64,000 nt of DNA. Source: Tritrichomonas musculus. Taxonomy: Eukaryota; Parabasalia; Tritrichomonadida; Tritrichomonadidae. This document shows, in pieces, positions 30,262 to 40,222 of the stretch (the stretch's first letter is position 1; each line of letters begins with the position of its first letter). A model generated the notes under the pieces. It was given only the letters and a program-made list of their open reading frames with translations, did no database searches and was not told where the DNA came from. The stretch spans positions 1,984,001 to 2,048,000 of the forward strand of contig JAPFFF010000004.1 in assembly GCA_039105265.1 (NCBI GenBank). The letters run 5' to 3'. The translations under genes and the position numbers were made by a program.

Positions 30262-33200
30262 TTAAGGTTCACTTTTTTCATTATCATCAACATTAATATT
30301 AATATCGTCTTGTTCATTATAAAAAACAGGTGTACTTCCATCAATCTGCATTGATTCAGCTTCAGCTTGTTTGAAGAATTCATCATCGTTATCACTCAGC
30401 ATGTGTCCAACCGAATCCTTATCATCAAATTGAATTTTATTTTTGACAGGCTTTGTTTGATTTTCATTCAAACGATCATCGTTCTTATTTTCGTTTCTTT
30501 TCTTCCAAGCGTGTTGGTTACGACTTACACGTTTTGGCTGGAATCTTTTCTTATTTCTATTCTTTTTAGCCTTGCCTGAAGGATTCTTCGGTTTCTCATT
30601 TGATTCTTCTTCTTCTTTTTTGTTTTGATTTTCATTTAATTCTTCTTCTTCGACAGCTTCATTATTTTTTTCGTTTTCGCCTTCACTGTAGCTTTGTAGG
30701 TTGCCGTCACCGTAAGATTCGGATGATTGTTGGCTTCCTCTATTTCTTCTTCTTCTTCGAGGTGAGTTTTTTTCTCTGTCGTCTTCGTAACTATGATTTG
30801 AATACCGATCTTCCTCTTCGTCATAGTCATGATGCTGCGATCTCCCACGCCTCCTTCCAAGAGCGTTGTGGTTGTTGAACCTAATCCTGGAGTTCCTTCG
30901 ATGGAGCTTGACACGATTTCCGTTTTCATCTTCGTATTCTTCTTCTTCCTCTTCGTAAATGTAGTCGTATTCTTCATCGTCCTCATCGCTGTGGCTTCCT
31001 CCTCTTCCTCTTCTTCTTCTTCGCACGATTCTTCCGCGACGTGAGTCGTTGTCCTCTTCGTAATCGACGTCTTCAATTGTGTAGCCGTCTTCGTCGTCGT
31101 CGTGGTTTGAATAGTCCGAAAAATGAGACTTCTTACTTCGACGGTTGTGGCGGTTACGGCGGTTATCTTCACTTGAGTCGCTCTCGCTGCCTTGGTCCTG
31201 CTTGGTGTAGTACTGGATCAGCTTGATGATCGCTGGGTTTTGGTAACGTGTGGCTACTTGTTCGGCGGTTTGTTGATCGTTATTTAACTGACTCAAATCA
31301 AACCTCTTCGACTTGAGAAGTGACTTCATTATGCGCGGTGAGCTAAGCTTTGCAGCGAGGTGTAACGCGGTGTTCCCTCGCTTGTCAGTGGATGTGCAAT
31401 CAACGCTCTGTTGGTCAATGAGAAATCTGACAATTGCCGAATTTCCGAGCTTTACAGCGAGGAGGAGAGGAGAGAGGCCGTTATTGTCCTTTGAATTCAT
31501 ATCGCATTCACCTGACAAGGCCAATTCCTCCATTAGTTCATACGACCAAATAGAAATTGAAATATGAAGAGGTGTCTGGCCATATATGTTCTGAATTTTT
31601 GGATTTATTCCTTCAATGTTTAGAAGATCAACCACTGTGTCAATGTTGCCTTTCTTCGTGGCATGATGAAGGACCGTGTTTCCATAGGAATCTTGATGGT
31701 TTATGTCAATTTTGTCAAGAATCATTTTCTCCATGAAAAAGCTGTACGATTCGCCCTTGTTCCACAAGACGGCAATTTCAAAGGGAGTCTGTTTCAGCTT
31801 CGTCTCGGTGAACAATGATTCGAAGTCCTTGTCCTCGAAAGCTTCAAGTATGACAAACTGGTCCAATTGAGAGGCAAAATGGACGGGTGTCCACAAATTT
31901 ACATCGGCCTTGAAAATGTCGGTGCGTTCGCAATTGCAAAGCGTGCTGACAACTTTAAGATCCTTGTTTATAACGGCTTCTATGACGCACGTCCGCTTCA
32001 GTTCGTTGGTGGCAATGTTGGGATCTGCGCCATTCTCTAAGAGAATCCTGACTATCTCATTGTGGCTGCCGTGGACGGCGTGGAAAAGTGGCGTCATGCC
32101 GCGGAAGTCAACTGGATTAATGTCCACTTTAACGTCGTCTGATTCACCTTCATGATCAGTAGAAGTGAAGTTCCCATTTTGATTATTTTTCTGATTTTCA
32201 CTCAATTCATCTAAATCGATAACTTTTTGTTCGTCTATTTGGTCGTTGGATGTTTGTTCTTTTTGTTCTGGGTTTTCATTCAAATTTTCTTTGTTTTCTG
32301 TTTGCGTGTCACTTTTTGTATGTGTATCGTTTTGAGTGTTGTTTTCGGTTGGATTTTGAGTTTTGGTTTCTGAATTATTCTGTTCTTTTTGATCGTTCTC
32401 TATTGAATTTTGAATTGTTATTTGGTCGATGATTTCTGATTTTGGTGATATTGTTAAAAGGTATTTGACGACTTCTGTATGACCATTCATCGCAGCAAAG
32501 TGGAGAGGAGTAGTGCCATCTCTATCTGCACTGTTTAAAACACTATGATGAAGAATTTCGTTTTTCTTACAGAAAAATTTGACAATTTCTGTGTAACCAA
32601 ATTCGCATGCATAATGAAGAGGAATCTTATGAGATAAAAAAAAATATTAAAATGCCGAATTTATCTTTTTCTGTGTATTGAATGAATTTCAATTCTTCAA
32701 GAGCCATTAATGATTCAAGATGGTCACTTATGGTAGCAATGTGGGTAAGATTTCGTAGATTTCTGTCTTTCACTAAAAAAATATCATCCGACTTCACTAT
32801 GTTATGAACACAATAGAAAACATCTGATATTCCATTGGCTGCAGCAAAATGTAGCAAATTCCAACCATTATGATTTAATGACTCAAAACCTTCTATTTTG
32901 TTAATTATCGCTTCTACAAGATTTGTAGATCCATATGTTGCCGCTAATTGGATCAACGTTGCAGCAACATCATATGAATGCGGTGAGTATTGTGTTTTTG
33001 GAAAATGATTATCTGTGTTATCATTTTCGTTTTCTGAAACTAATGGAGGAATAATGGCGGTTTCGATTTGCATTAAGTAATCTATTATTTGATGATGTTG
33101 ATACTTGATCGCATAATGTAGAGGAGTCCACTTGCTTTTGTTAATTTCTGTTAAAGAATCGCCATTGAGTTGGAGGATTTGCAATATTGGTAAAGATCCA

Positions 33201-33755
33201 CAAATAGCTGCATAATGAGATGGTAAAAATCCATCCATATTCCTACATTTTATGTTAACTCCATGGGAGCAAAGGAGTCGAACAATCGAAACTCGGCCAT
33301 ATTTTGCTGCATAATGAAGTGGCGTATTTTCAAATATATCGATTTCATTATTAATATGTGGTAACTTCTTGATCATTAATTTATTAAAGATTTCAATATT
33401 TCCACCAGCGGCTGCGAAATGAAGGGCATGTCTATAAATTAAAAAAAGAAACTTTATAAAAAAAAAATATTAATAAACCCTCGGTTAAAAAAAATGTTAA
33501 ATGTAACTCTTTGTTAGAAAAATAATAAAAAAATACATCGTGATAATCTAATGTATCAAATTTGTTGAAAAGAAAATTAAAACAGTGTGTTGAACTAAAA
33601 TAAGCTGCAATCATTAAAGTTGATGGATTCTGTAATAAAAAATCTGGCGTATCTTCTCTCATTACATTTTTGATAACTCGTTGGTATTGAGCAGACATGA
33701 CTGTTGATAAATCATCTCTTCGTAAAGCTTCGAATAATTCAACTTCTCGAAGCAT
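30262..33755 (-). CDS. Ankyrin-repeat protein with charged tail, interrupted at two points
   Basis: Three consecutive reverse frames read as one protein. Frame 1 (33755-about 33432, MLREVELFEAL) is the N-terminus. Frame 2 (about 33431-32627) has ankyrin repeats (ENTPLHYAAKYGRVSIVRLL). Frame 3 (about 32626-30262) has more repeats, an N/Q/E-rich insert, further ankyrins (GNTALHLAAKLSSPRIMKSL), and a disordered Asp/Glu/Arg-rich tail of over 280 residues with no known domain. Ankyrin arrays bind other proteins. Frames 1-2 break in a T-rich stretch before HALHFAAAGG; a 76-nt GT...TATAG intron (33507-33432) would restore the frame. Frames 2-3 break at an AT-rich insert of about 25 nt (32629-32653) just before IPLHYACEFG, with no canonical splice sites. 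Either non-canonical introns or small insertions explain this, so the protein may be non-functional. Confidence 0.65.
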
Positions 33756-34115
33756 TTATTTTAAAACGAAATTGAGGAAAAAAATAAAAAACTGTATCAT
33801 GATGTTTATCAAAAAATGCTTCAAAAAAAAACTTTAATTCAAAAAATAAATTATTATTATTAATTTGTTTAGAAATATCATTATAATGTATGTGTCCAAT
33901 TTATCGTGAGATTCCATAATTACATTATTAATCAAATTTATTACACATAAAAAACAGAATTTGATAACATTTACTGTTTCTATTAAAAAGAAATGTATAA
34001 AAAAATCAAATTATGATTCGATTGAGATAAAATGATACTTAGCATAATTCTTTTAAAATTCTAGAAATATTTCTAAATAAAATTGATAATTATTTAGACA
34101 ATTCACTTTTTATCT
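33756..34115. other. Intergenic, nothing recognised
   Basis: About 360 bp of AT-rich spacer between two reverse-strand genes. No structure noted. Confidence 0.6.
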
Positions 34116-36182
34116 TCATTTTTGGTAATTGAATTGTCTAATTTCTTCATAAGAAGGAGGATCAAATTTCAAGCCCATTAATTTTAAGAAAGGAATAGCA
34201 TCACGATATAAAATTCCGCCGTACCACATATAATCAAGTAAATGTAATGGAATTCCACCGAATCCCCATTTAGCACCAAGCACAGCTCCTACGCAAGCAG
34301 CATTTGTATCAGCATCACCACCTCCTCTAATAATTGCTTCTATTCCTTCTTCATATGACAAATTTTCACGAAGGGCCCAAATAGCGCATCCCATTGTACT
34401 TAATGTTGGTGGAATTTTTTGGTTAATAAGCTCAAGATCATCAACAGTTCTAGCATATAAGAATTTATCAATGAAATCGAAATCATCAATTAAATCTAGG
34501 TTATTTAAGTCATCCCCTTCTTTTCGTTGGAACATTTCTTTGACTTCATCAATTGTATCGTCTAATTCAAATGTTTCACGAATTCCGCATCGCCATTGAA
34601 GAAGACGAGAAATTATTAAAGAAACAAGAACTGCTGAAAAAACACATCTTGGGTCATAATGTGTGCATTGGCAAAATTGCTTTGCAATCTCAATGACTTT
34701 AGCCTCATCCCAAAATAAGAAGCAGCCACAACCGCCAGTTCTCATAACACCTCCATTTCCTGCTTTAATCATTCCAGTATCTTCCCATACTTTTTTAGAA
34801 ATTTTAATTGAATCTTGATCAAAATGTTTAGTTTTGACGACTTTTTCTGTATACCTTCCTCTTCCGATACCAGATCCATCTAAATGCTCGTCAATGCCAT
34901 AGCATATCCAGTGATGAATTCTTCTACCAGAATCTGTTGGATCAAAAATTGTGCTTACATCATTGCCATCAGTAAGCTTAGATTTATTTTTTACAGCTGT
35001 TGAAACAACAGATTGTATGAACATGAGCATCAATGCCGTATCATCAGTAAAAGATCCTCGATGGAAATATGATCCGCGTATTGTTGTCACGGGATGAGTC
35101 CAAGTAATTTCAGGTGGTTGATCGATATACATATTGATATCTGCTGAATCGTGTCCTTCGCAAAAAATTCCAAGACAATCTCCAATAGCAGTGCCAAAAA
35201 GAGCTCCCATAATATGATAAGCGGCAATTTTTGGATCAATATTTTGAGGGAGTGGATAAAGATTTTCTATTGATGCTAGTTGCTCTTTAGTCAATTTTGG
35301 CTTTGAATCATTTGGTGGAGTTGGGTAAGGGCCATAGATATATCTGTACGATTCATACCAATCTCCAGAGCAAATAGGATGGTCAAATTCAAAATGTGGT
35401 TGTTGAATGTTGCCAAAAGCCAGTAAATTAATTTTTGAAAAATCAATTTTTTCGAAATTTTGAGCATTTCCATAGAAGTAAATATTTTTTATATTGTTAT
35501 TTGATGGGAATCCTTCGAAATCCAAAAGATTTCCACTACAAATCAGAGAAGCAAAAGAATGGTGCCTAGCAAGTTGGCTTATTTCAATTGTTTTTACGGC
35601 GGAATTATTAAAGAAAACTAGTCTTTGAAGATTTGGATGGTTGTAAAGTTGCTGTGGGTCAGATATTTTAGATGAAGTAATATCAAGGAACTTAACTGAT
35701 GGTAATGGAGGTAAAGCAGTGATTTTTGTACTTGCTATTGAAAAATATTCGACTTTAGGAAATTCACCTTTAACTTCTGTGAGTTCTTTACAAAATGATA
35801 AATCAATAGCAATTAGATTTGGGGTATTTGTAATGGAAACATCAGAAAGTTTCTCGCAAAAAAAAGCGTCAACAGAAATAAGATTTGGTAAATTATTCAA
35901 ATTAATTTTGGTCAAATTTTGGCAATGAGATACTCGTAATTGCCTAAGTTGAGAAAATCCTGTTATTTCTGCTAGAGTAAGACAGCTGCCAAAATAATCG
36001 AGGATAACACTGTTATATAAAGTAGATGAATCTATTTCTTTGGGGCCATTTTTCAAAAAAGCAAAGCTTATGTGATTTTCAATCGGTGTAAACAAAGGAA
36101 CATAACAGTTTTTGCATAATGTTAATTCACATTTTTGCTTACAAATATGGCAATGGTTACTTTCAGATGTATTGGTACTCAT
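34116..36182 (-). CDS. Zinc-finger / LRR / ADP-ribosylglycohydrolase fusion
   Basis: 688 aa with ATG at 36182. Residues 11-26 form a compact Cys cluster (C11, C14, C18, C23, C26) likely to bind zinc. Residues about 45-260 are leucine-rich repeats of irregular type (LRQLRVSHCQNLTKI, LIAIDLSFCKELTEV). From about 320 to the end lies an ADP-ribosylglycohydrolase (DraG/ARH) domain: GALFGTAIGDCLG, F-T379-D380-D381-T (metal-binding), NGGVMRTG, and G-G-D623-A-D625-T-N (second metal cluster). These enzymes remove ADP-ribose from proteins using two Mg ions, and all core acidic residues are present, so it should be active. I infer that the LRR and zinc parts choose the substrate. No signal peptide: cytosolic or nuclear. 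Confidence 0.85.
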   Translation of the reverse strand: MSTNTSESNHCHICKQKCELTLCKNCYVPLFTPIENHISFAFLKNGPKEIDSSTLYNSVILDYFGSCLTLAEITGFSQLRQLRVSHCQNLTKINLNNLPNLISVDAFFCEKLSDVSITNTPNLIAIDLSFCKELTEVKGEFPKVEYFSIASTKITALPPLPSVKFLDITSSKISDPQQLYNHPNLQRLVFFNNSAVKTIEISQLARHHSFASLICSGNLLDFEGFPSNNNIKNIYFYGNAQNFEKIDFSKINLLAFGNIQQPHFEFDHPICSGDWYESYRYIYGPYPTPPNDSKPKLTKEQLASIENLYPLPQNIDPKIAAYHIMGALFGTAIGDCLGIFCEGHDSADINMYIDQPPEITWTHPVTTIRGSYFHRGSFTDDTALMLMFIQSVVSTAVKNKSKLTDGNDVSTIFDPTDSGRRIHHWICYGIDEHLDGSGIGRGRYTEKVVKTKHFDQDSIKISKKVWEDTGMIKAGNGGVMRTGGCGCFLFWDEAKVIEIAKQFCQCTHYDPRCVFSAVLVSLIISRLLQWRCGIRETFELDDTIDEVKEMFQRKEGDDLNNLDLIDDFDFIDKFLYARTVDDLELINQKIPPTLSTMGCAIWALRENLSYEEGIEAIIRGGGDADTNAACVGAVLGAKWGFGGIPLHLLDYMWYGGILYRDAIPFLKLMGLKFDPPSYEEIRQFNYQK

Positions 36183-36683
36183 TTAATGAAATGAAATTAT
36201 AATAATGATGTGTCAAATATTTTCAGATATATTTTTCCTCAATTTATTGAATATCTTTTAAACAAATGTTTTTTTGAAAATAATATACGTATAATAAAAA
36301 ATTGGATGGAATGTCGAAGTTATTTTGAAGAAGAATATAGAAAATTTGGCACACATTTCATTAAAAAACATTTTTTTTAATCTCAAACTTTTTGAGATTC
36401 GAACTTTTTGTGTTAATAATAGGTCGGTAAATATGAAAACCTTTCATTTATATTAAAACATTTCATTAGAAAGAAATTTAATATCATGTTTAATATATTA
36501 ACTAGTCATTTTTTAACTTCATTTAAATGAATCAAAAAATTGTACAGAAAAAAATGTATTATTCCAGAAAATATAAATTAATAAAAATAGTTTATTAACA
36601 TGATAAGTTAGAACAGATAAATTGTCATTATTATAAAAAATAATGGCATTATATTAAATAAGAAAGCATCTCTTTCTATAATG
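36183..36683. other. Intergenic, nothing recognised
   Basis: About 500 bp AT-rich spacer between two reverse-strand genes. No gene or repeat found. Confidence 0.6.
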
Positions 36684-38066
36684 TTAGTAATGTTCAGAAT
36701 AATCTTCTACCATTCTATTTTTTGTAAAAGTCATTAGTTTTCCAAGAGTTCTCTTAGATATTTTATCAAACTCTATCACTGGATTTGGTCCTATAAGAGC
36801 TAATTCTGGTTGCTCTTCATGTATTATTTTTGCAATTGAATTAAGATCCTCTTTCTTGTTAAGCCTTGAAAAAGAGAGTAGAAAATTCATTATTTTATCA
36901 TCTTCTAGAGTATAAATTGTTGAATCATAAAAAAGTTTGTCATGATTTCTATAGGTATCAGATTTACCTTTTTTTGTGACTTCTGTTTTAACTATTTCTT
37001 TATTTTGAATAATTGTTTCATTTTCATTATTATTTTCTGTATTATTTATATTGCTTTCATTTATTTCATTTTTTGAATTACTGTCTATATTTTGATTTGC
37101 TATTAAATATTTATTGTCACGTCTGATATTATAGGTAATATTTTGGCTGATTGGTACAATTTCTGTATTATTGAATTTTTGATTATTATCGTTATTTTGA
37201 TTATTTGATATATTTTCATCATTATTGTCTGTATTATTTATAAATAATCTATTGGTTGGAATACTCTCATTATTGTTTTTGTTATTAAAATTAGTACTTG
37301 GATCAATTGATGAAATAATATCATTATTGTCAATCATGTTATTTTGTATTGTCAATATTTGCTGATCGCTTTCGTGGTCTAAAGTATTTTTTGTGATCGT
37401 ATTAGTTGGTTGCATTTCATTAGTATTGGACTGAGGATTTTTTATTTGGTCGTTTGCTGATATTATCTCATTATTTCCTGTTTCTGTTTGATTATATTTT
37501 TCATTTTGAATATAATCGTAATATGAATTCAAATCATTATGGACAACACTTGCTTCTGTAAAGATTTCGTTTTCAAAAGGAATAAAAATGAAAGGATAAT
37601 TTTGTGTAAGAGTTGAATTAATTACAGAAGATACTTGAACGCATGATGGAGGTCTTTGTAGCATTTTGAACATGATTGAGTGCGTTAATAAAGCAACAAG
37701 TCTTGTCCATTTGCTTTTATTATAGCAAGCAAAAAGTTCAAATTCTTTCAAAAAAACAGAGTAAAGTTGATTTGCAAGTATTGTGGTTATATCTTTTGGT
37801 CCAAAAAGGTTCACGCAATTTTGAGGAATTCGCTTCATATCATCCTGCCATTCTTTTAAAATAATATAATCATATGTTTTTAGTCGTTGAATAATCATTG
37901 AAATACTTATTGGTTCAATATTTGGCAAATTTGAAAGATCTAAGTCTGGGAAGAAATCTATAAAAGGTTTGGCACATGGACGTTTTGAAATTTTGTGCAT
38001 TAATTTAAGTGCAATTGATGTAACATATGGAGTAAATGTGTATATTTGGCTCTGATTCCTTGGCAT
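36684..38066 (-). CDS. BET-like protein: bromodomain plus ET domain
   Basis: 460 aa with ATG at 38066. Residues about 15-115 form a bromodomain (ALKLMHKISKRP, then ISISMIIQRLKTYDY, then EWQDDMKRIPQNC). Residues about 190-380 are Asn-rich and disordered. The C-terminus (about 385-450) looks like an extra-terminal (NET/ET) domain: IMNFLLSFSRLNKKEDLNSI, then a segment with Q-P-E-L and V-I-E-F-D, then ISKRTLGKLMTF. This mirrors the R-R-E-P, E-I-D and L-x-x-x-T-L-R-E-L pattern of BET proteins. BET proteins recruit transcription complexes to acetylated chromatin. The Asn that anchors acetyl-lysine (NCxxYN) is Phe here (NCVNLF), so recognition may differ. There is one bromodomain, not the usual animal pair. 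Confidence 0.75.
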   Translation of the reverse strand: MPRNQSQIYTFTPYVTSIALKLMHKISKRPCAKPFIDFFPDLDLSNLPNIEPISISMIIQRLKTYDYIILKEWQDDMKRIPQNCVNLFGPKDITTILANQLYSVFLKEFELFACYNKSKWTRLVALLTHSIMFKMLQRPPSCVQVSSVINSTLTQNYPFIFIPFENEIFTEASVVHNDLNSYYDYIQNEKYNQTETGNNEIISANDQIKNPQSNTNEMQPTNTITKNTLDHESDQQILTIQNNMIDNNDIISSIDPSTNFNNKNNNESIPTNRLFINNTDNNDENISNNQNNDNNQKFNNTEIVPISQNITYNIRRDNKYLIANQNIDSNSKNEINESNINNTENNNENETIIQNKEIVKTEVTKKGKSDTYRNHDKLFYDSTIYTLEDDKIMNFLLSFSRLNKKEDLNSIAKIIHEEQPELALIGPNPVIEFDKISKRTLGKLMTFTKNRMVEDYSEHY

Positions 38067-38357
38067 TTACTTCATAAATTTTCGTTTTTAAAAATTAATC
38101 TTCTGAAATTTCTTTGATTTGAAAATTTTGCTATTGAAAACATCACCGTTTCTTTAACAAAAGCATAATTTAAAAATAATTTATTTAATTTTATTGAAAA
38201 AATAATTATAGAAAAAGTTTTATAATTTCATCAAATAAACAAGTCATATATTATGGCAAAATAGTCAAAAAAAATTATTTTGCTATTTTTATATGTAAAT
38301 TAAGACTCTAAGATTTGAATATGTAGATTTTTATTTGGAGTTTGAATATAATTGTTT

Positions 38358-39629
38358 TTAATCAGAACTTGATGAGCTTGATGAGCTTGATGAGTCTGAA
38401 TAGTCTGAATCATGTGTTAAAAAATCAGGATAAGGAACCTTTAAGTTTTTACATTCTTGAATAATCAAAAATCGAAGCATTTTATTGTTTTCAATCATTT
38501 GATTTTCAATTTCCTTTAGCTTACGCTTTTCTTCTTTTTCTTCTTTCTTCTCTTTCTTCTTCTTATCTTTCTTCTTTTTATCCTTCTTTTTATCTTTTTT
38601 CTCGTCTCTATCTTTCTTTTTATCCTTTTTATCATCTTTATCTTTCTTCTTATCTTTATCCTTCTTCTTATCTTTATCCTTCTTCTTATCTTTATCCTTC
38701 TTCTTATCTTTATCCTTCTTCTTATCTTTATCCTTCTTTTTATCTTTCTTCTTATCTTTGTCTTTCTTTTTGTCCTTATCTTCATCGGATTCGTATTCAA
38801 TTTCTTTTTCTTTTTCAATAATACTTTTATTGTTTTTGTCCACTGAAATGATATCCTGGGTTTGAGCATCTTGTATATTATTAAAATCTTGCGTATGGCT
38901 TTCTTCTTCTTTTTCTTGATTGGTCGATTCTGTTGGATTAATTTCACCTAATTCTATTGATCTTACTTTGATTGTAGGAATTCCTTGATTCTCCAAAATT
39001 TGATTTATTTTGGTGGAAAAAGTATCAAATACTATTAGAAGTTGAATGAGGAAAATGTCATGATTCTGGATGTCTAATGCGCTTTTGTTGATAACAAGCG
39101 GTATATTAGCTTTTTGAAAACTTTCTGTCAAAATTGAATCAAAATCAGTATTTTTGTTAGCAGGTCCATCATAATGAACGTATCCATCTGTCAAAATATT
39201 CAAAAACGATAACAGGTTTTGAAATTTGATTATTTCGTCTTTATTATGAAAATTAAGATCTAGCTGTTTTTGAATTGTGTTTAATTTATCAATATTTTCT
39301 TTTTCATTAATCTTAAAACATTGATGCGTGAGTATTTTATATATTATATTAACTTTATCGTGGTGCGATTGATAACTGAGGTTCATCGATTTTAATGTTG
39401 CGTTTTCTTGAAAAGCATATTTAAGTGCCATATCATTATTAATATTTTTATCAAAAATTGTCCTTGGGTTTAATTTAGTTTTAGGAACACTGTCAATATC
39501 AAATATTAATGCAACAAATTTAGGAAAAGAAATTCCATTTTCAAATAAAGAATCAATCGATGTATCATCATTAACTAAATTTTTCTTTTTGAAGAGATAT
39601 TTAATGATTAGAAGAAGAGAATCTTCCAT
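38358..39629 (-). CDS. Calponin-homology (CH) domain protein with Lys-Asp repeat tail
   Basis: 423 aa with ATG at 39629. Residues about 1-105 resemble a first, divergent CH domain: an acidic SLFENGISFPKFVALIF corresponds to the usual D-G-x-x-L-x-x-L, and MALKYAFQENATLKSMNL to the N-L-A-L-x-F-A block. Residues about 130-215 resemble a second (FQNLLSFLNILTDGYV, then a FQKANIPLVI block). Tandem CH domains usually bind actin. The next part (about 275-370) is a long run of D-K-D-K-K-K, then a Lys/Glu helix, and the end is a run of ten Ser then Asp. The repeat DNA is a 24-bp unit near 38640-38760. The tail may bind acidic filaments or nucleic acid; this is inference. CH assignment is by pattern. 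Confidence 0.6.
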   Translation of the reverse strand: MEDSLLLIIKYLFKKKNLVNDDTSIDSLFENGISFPKFVALIFDIDSVPKTKLNPRTIFDKNINNDMALKYAFQENATLKSMNLSYQSHHDKVNIIYKILTHQCFKINEKENIDKLNTIQKQLDLNFHNKDEIIKFQNLLSFLNILTDGYVHYDGPANKNTDFDSILTESFQKANIPLVINKSALDIQNHDIFLIQLLIVFDTFSTKINQILENQGIPTIKVRSIELGEINPTESTNQEKEEESHTQDFNNIQDAQTQDIISVDKNNKSIIEKEKEIEYESDEDKDKKKDKDKKKDKKKDKDKKKDKDKKKDKDKKKDKDKKKDKDKKKDKDDKKDKKKDRDEKKDKKKDKKKKDKKKKEKKEEKEEKRKLKEIENQMIENNKMLRFLIIQECKNLKVPYPDFLTHDSDYSDSSSSSSSSSSD

Positions 39630-40222
39630 ATTTTAATTAAAGATGTATTAAACGGTCGCTGTCAATGAAATCATTTTTTTTATTATTATATAAATTTTGA
39701 ATAAGCGGTTCAATTTCTCACAAAAATTTAAATAGGGTTTTTTTTTATTTTCAATTTCTTTGAAAAAAGAACAATGATTAACTCTCAAAAATAAAAAAAT
39801 GATTGTCCTTTTTTCACCTAAGGCTAGCGGCCTATCATAAATTTTTGTTTAAAGTTCTCTCAATGAATTTTGGATTTATTATGCGATTGATGATTAATTA
39901 ATTTGCATAGAGTTACGCCGATTCTAACGATTAAAAATATCTTTTTTATTTTTATAAATTTTTTTTTAACATAAATAAAATTACGCAATTTTGATACATT
40001 TTAAGCATAAATAGTTATAGTAATGCATTGATATTTAATGGGAAAATCGAAACATTCAAAAAAAAAAAAAAAAACATTCCCTTCTTCCTTCAAATTCAGA
40101 ATGGTTTGGTCAATAATTTTCATTGTTTCCTTTAGAAAGAACCTACCAATGTCATCCAAGACAAAAAAACTGGAATTGTTTTCAAAATAAATGGTATTTA
40201 TTAAAAATAAAACAAGTCTGAT
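39630..40222. other. Intergenic, nothing recognised
   Basis: About 590 bp of spacer. A short less AT-rich stretch (CACCTAAGGCTAGCGGCC near 39816-39833) and an A-run near 40056-40073 are the only visible landmarks. No gene is supported. Confidence 0.5.

Noticed and set aside
30636-31172. Thr/Glu-rich reverse frame within the ankyrin gene tail
   Set aside because: Alternate frame of the charged low-complexity tail, with no domain.
38516-38947. Lys/Ile/Arg-rich reverse frame
   Set aside because: Shifted frame of the Lys-Asp repeat of the CH protein.
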